Assembly: GCA_015680685.1 (NCBI GenBank)
Contig: MNCI01009660.1
Location: forward strand, 5,067-68,125
Source of the DNA: Gnetum montanum
Taxonomy: Eukaryota; Streptophyta; Gnetopsida; Gnetales; Gnetaceae
DNA length: 63,059 nucleotides
Reading direction: 5' to 3'
Positions 60,005-63,059 of the stretch are shown piece after piece. How positions within the stretch are numbered: position 1 is the first letter of the stretch; each line of letters opens with the position of its first letter. The translations under genes were made by a program, and so were the position numbers. The notes beneath the pieces were generated by a model. That model worked only from the letters and a program-made list of their open reading frames with translations. It was not told where the DNA came from and searched no databases.

Positions 60005-60089
60005 TGATGAGACGCGATTCGCATGAGTTGTGATATCACATTGTCCCCTGCAATGTCATGTATGCAATATTGCAGTTCACCGTTAAATC

Positions 60090-60097
60090 TATAAATA
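60090..60097 (+). promoter_or_regulatory. TATA box of element D LTR
   Basis: TCTATAAATAAGAGG, same as in both LTRs of C. It lies 85 bases from the LTR start. Confidence 0.72.
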
Positions 60098-60263
60098 AGA
60101 GGTGGTACTCCTCTTATTTCCCATCCTAGGCTAGAAGTAGGAAAACTTTGGCAGATTGATCACTCCAGAGATAGAATATTTTCCATGTGCCTGCAATAGG
60201 AGTCCCCAAGTGAACGGATATTTATTCGAGCAACATTGTACCTGAACACAAGTTGTGTACAAC

Positions 60264-60269
60264 AATAAA
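60264..60269 (+). promoter_or_regulatory. Polyadenylation signal candidate of element D
   Basis: ACAATAAAGATGAG, about 170 bases after TATA; the same CAATAAAGA phrase is present in the C LTRs. Confidence 0.45.
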
Positions 60270-60376
60270 GATGAGCTTTGTGGATAAACCTTGCAGTGAA
60301 TGGAATAGGATTTATTACTTGTAATTTCTTACATGTTATTTCCTACTTATTATTTATTACCTTGCAGTAGCGCGGC

Positions 60377-60588
60377 ATGAGTACGACTTGATTACCAGCA
60401 TTTACGGATGTGTACGGCTAATCAAGGAATCGGCTGCTCATCGCGATTAGATTCTCTCACCCTCAACTCCTAGAATGTGAAATGAGTATGACTTGATTAC
60501 GAGCATCTAAGGATGTGTACGACTAGTCAAGGAACGAATGCTCATTACGTTTAGGCTAGTTAAGTGTCTTAGTACAACCACTTTGAGT
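60377..60588 (+). repeat. 106-bp tandem duplication in LTR of element D
   Basis: ATGAGTACGACTTGATTACC (60377) recurs as ATGAGTATGACTTGATTACG (60483), and similarity continues through CGGATGTGTACG/AGGATGTGTACG and GCTCAT. Divergence shows it is old. Confidence 0.75.
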
Positions 60589-60968
60589 ATGTGCATTATG
60601 CATGGTGATCCCAGTAACGATTAGCGTTTGGTAGCTGCAGTTGCATAGTTTAGGGTGTGTACGGTAAGTGGGAATGGATGCTGACACTAGTTAATTTAGA
60701 CTTAGTCATTAGTTAGAGTTAGTTAGTTTCTCAACCCTTCACCTCGATAGCATAGGAGAAAAACATTAAAAGACTATAAAAATCATATACCTTGAACTTA
60801 CTTAACCATACACCATGACAAACACAAGTAAGTCTAGGAAGACAACGAATGATTAACCCCAAGTGTTCCATGGGGCGTGTAGGCATTTAGTCTGCGGAGT
60901 TCGACCGGATCGCACGTGCTACGCTCGTTTCGTATGGTTGAGTGTAGGGATACCTCGCCACTCATCAT

Positions 60969-60986
60969 TGGCGTCGTTGCTGGGGA
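60969..60986 (+). other. tRNA-Asp-type primer binding site of element D
   Basis: TGGCGTCGTTGCTGGGGA, one base after the LTR end. Two C-to-T changes from TGGCGCCGTTGCCGGGGA. Confidence 0.88.
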
Positions 60987-61107
60987 CTAAGTGTTTGTGC
61001 ACCATATAGAACAGAAGGATATCATTCACATTGTTGTGAGCCTTAACAAACCTTCAGGTTAATCAAAGAGAAAATTTACATAACAGTAAATTAGCACACC
61101 GATAAAA

Positions 61108-63059
61108 ATGCTTTCTTCTCATAAGAGAAACTCACCGCCTAAGAACCATACACGAGATAGTCGGCAACATAAAACACATAACCAAAATCAGCCAAGTCCT
61201 AGACAATATAAGATAGTTTATACTCATCCCGATGAGTATATTCCAAAATTTACTTTTATCCTCCATCAAGATGAACAACTGCGATGGAGGGATTTTCAAG
61301 GTAACATCATGTTACCCTTAGATCAATCAGTCTCTCACATGCTTTTCCATGCCCTGGCACAGATAGGCATGACTGAATTATATGTTGCATACATTGTGGA
61401 AGACTTTGATATGAGGGATTATCATCCCACAGAAGCACAATGTATGAGAGACTTAAGGCAGGAGAGTCAACATACACTTTTGAAGGGCAAAGGTCCGCAT
61501 GTCCTTAGCGAAATAGAAGATGAGGAACCCCTTATAATAGGTTCTTTAGCAAACAATGTTCCCCCTCCTAACGATGATGAGGAGGTTGGGTGTTAGAACC
61601 TATGATCAATGATACATAACCATGGTTCTGATGCCCGTGAGCACCAGCTGTTCACAGAGGGAAAAACCACTCATGCTAAGGACAGGCACTTAGATCATCA
61701 CCACGATCAGGGCCACTGTAGCTGAAGAGAAGGCAAGAAACATCGTCATGGCGATGGTTCTCCTTCTTCTTCTCCTTCATCCCATCACTCACCCTCTCCT
61801 TCCACATCTAGGCTCAGCCATCATGAACACAATGGAGAGGATAAAGGTAAGAAAAATGAGAGACCTCGATGAGAGAGTCGAGAGAGAGGACAAGGGTAAG
61901 GACGTAGGGAGAGTAGGGAACAACGCAGACATCATAGGCATCATGAAAGAAATGATCATGATGAGCCCCTACTCGCAACCCAAAGTATGCTTGACATAAC
62001 GGAGGCAGTTAGGATTCCCACAAGGCATTTAAAGGACAGTCGGATTAAGTGTTTAGACATGAAAAATATCCCACGATTTGAAGGGGGATACAATGCTGAT
62101 CTGAAAAATCATTTACAGGCATTCCATGATGCCTATGCCTTGCAGAATATAGAAAATGAGTGGCAAAAACTTAAGTTGTTCCCAGGGACACTCACCAAGG
62201 AAGCAGAGAGCTGGTACCGGTCCTTAGAATCGGAAACCATTAGGAGGTGGAGTACGATGCTAGAATTGTTCAACAAAAAGTATCAAACGTATTCCAGAGT
62301 GTCCAATTTGCATAAGTAGATCCAAGGTTGGAAGCAAGGTACTCATGAACCCTTGGATGCTGCCATGGCCTGCTATTACACATTGTTACATCATTTCCTG
62401 GGCCATGGGTACGCTCAGCGGGATCAACTTTGCCACATCGTGGATGGGCTAAGGCATGAAACTAGAAGAACCCTTGGGACTTACACCCAAGGGAGACTAT
62501 CACAACTTAGAGCCCATGAAGTACATAGCTTGTTGGAACAAGTAGCAAAAGAAAAAGGTGAGCTACAAAAAAGGGAAAGTGTGGAAGAATACAATCGCGA
62601 TCACTCCCTTCAAAAAAAGGGAGTGAAGTTTTGTGATGAAGAGGATGAGTCACCAATCGAAGAGTCGGTGAATAGAAAGACCTTGCCTCTTCAAAAGCTC
62701 ACAACAGAAATAGCGTCTAAGGTAGACGACGTATGGAGTTCCTTAGACTCTAAAATTGAAACTGTCCTAAAAATTGTAGAAGATTCTAAGGTGGAACAAA
62801 GTAGTGACAAAGGTAAGACAAAGTGGAGAGATTTAGGCCCTGCACATAACAAGGGTAAGGGGAAAATCACTAACTCTGATGGGGTTGTGGAATCAGATTT
62901 TGACGATGACGGTGGATGTGAGATCTACCACTATGACCATCCTAAGGGATGTTGTCCAATCATCTCACATCTACAGGAGTCTGGGGTGTATGCACTAAAT
63001 CCAAGACTTAACCAACGGCAAACACCCCGAAGGTTACCTTATGCACAAGGTAACCCAAG
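61108..63059 (+). pseudogene. Gag polyprotein of element D (runs off window)
   Basis: One frame is readable from ATG 61108 (MLSSHKRNSPPKNHTRDSRQ) to the window end, 650 codons, with no frameshift. Stops at 61594 (TAG), 61603 (TGA), about 61717 (TGA), 61870 (TGA), 61897 (TAA) and 62317 (TAG) are all single C-to-T type changes compared with C. The order is N-terminal VYTHPDEYIPKFTFILHQDE, then a His/Ser/Arg linker (61640-61960), then the gag core from 61987 (RIKCLDMKNIPRFEGGYN, LQAFHDAYALQNIENEW, STMLELFNKKYQTYS), a charged helical stretch, and nucleocapsid text C-E-I-Y-x3-H-x3-C-C near 62920. Capsid precursor of the particle. This is the best preserved gag of the C/D family here. Confidence 0.9.

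Larger units (their letters stand above)
60005..60967 (+). repeat. 5' LTR of element D
   Basis: 963 bp, TGATGAGACG...CCACTCATCA. U3 is very short: GATATC-type palindromes (GTGATATCAC, GCAATATTGC) at 60030-60078, then TATA at 60090-60097. A poly(A) signal candidate lies at 60264-60269. It is longer than the C LTR (800 bp), at least partly because of the duplication 60377-60588. Confidence 0.88.
60005..63059 (+). mobile_element. Element D: Athila-like element on plus strand, 5' part
   Basis: LTR (60005-60967), primer site (60969-60986), leader and gag to the window end. LTR, primer site and gag are close to those of element C. The 3' half and target duplication are outside the window. It sits in gag of chromovirus J and in opposite orientation to all other elements here. 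Confidence 0.88.

Overview
The window reads as nuclear DNA from a plant with a large, repeat-filled genome. It holds no rRNA or tRNA gene and no intact protein-coding gene. What can be recognised is almost entirely Ty3/gypsy LTR retrotransposons in several states of decay, nested in one another, on an AT-rich background where nearly every inactivating stop is a CAG/CAA/CGA to TAG/TAA/TGA or TGG to TAG change, as expected from cytosine methylation and deamination. A gymnosperm-like or similarly large plant genome fits, but the species cannot be fixed from sequence alone. An assembly gap of 118 N lies at 42995-43112.

Layout. (1) 1-3362: 5' part of a relatively young Tat-lineage element on the minus strand (element A: LTR, primer site, gag), inserted into an older Tat-type reverse transcriptase fragment (3363-4712). 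(2) 4718-18073: a complete 13.4-kb Athila-like element (B, minus strand) with two LTRs, TTTAG target duplications, tRNA-Asp-type primer site, polypurine tract, gag, protease, RT, RNase H, integrase and a long extra reading frame before the 3' LTR. (3) 18079-28145: a tandem array, then a spliced plus-strand coding remnant (gene F), then minus-strand protease and gag of an old Tat element (E), followed by LTR-like DNA to about 30300. (4) 32575-49900: a second old Tat-like locus (H) with the same order: minus RT, plus-strand spliced remnant (gene I), minus protease and gag. Gene I is split by element C (36784-43527, minus strand; GTTGG duplications), a gag-protease-only relative of B. (5) 51230-60004: two chromovirus-type LTRs and the decayed pol of a chromovirus (J, minus strand), cut in its gag by element D (60005 to beyond the window end, plus strand), an LTR-primer site-gag relative of C.

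Three patterns recur. Each well-resolved LTR family (A, B, C/D) has a private cluster of short palindromes just upstream of its TATA box. Similar palindromes appear again upstream of two accessory genes, the extra frame of B and gene F. In two separate loci a spliced gene sits antisense between gag-protease and RT. Together these suggest retroelements that carried accessory genes with their own LTR-like promoters. This is inference from pattern, and no homology search was possible.
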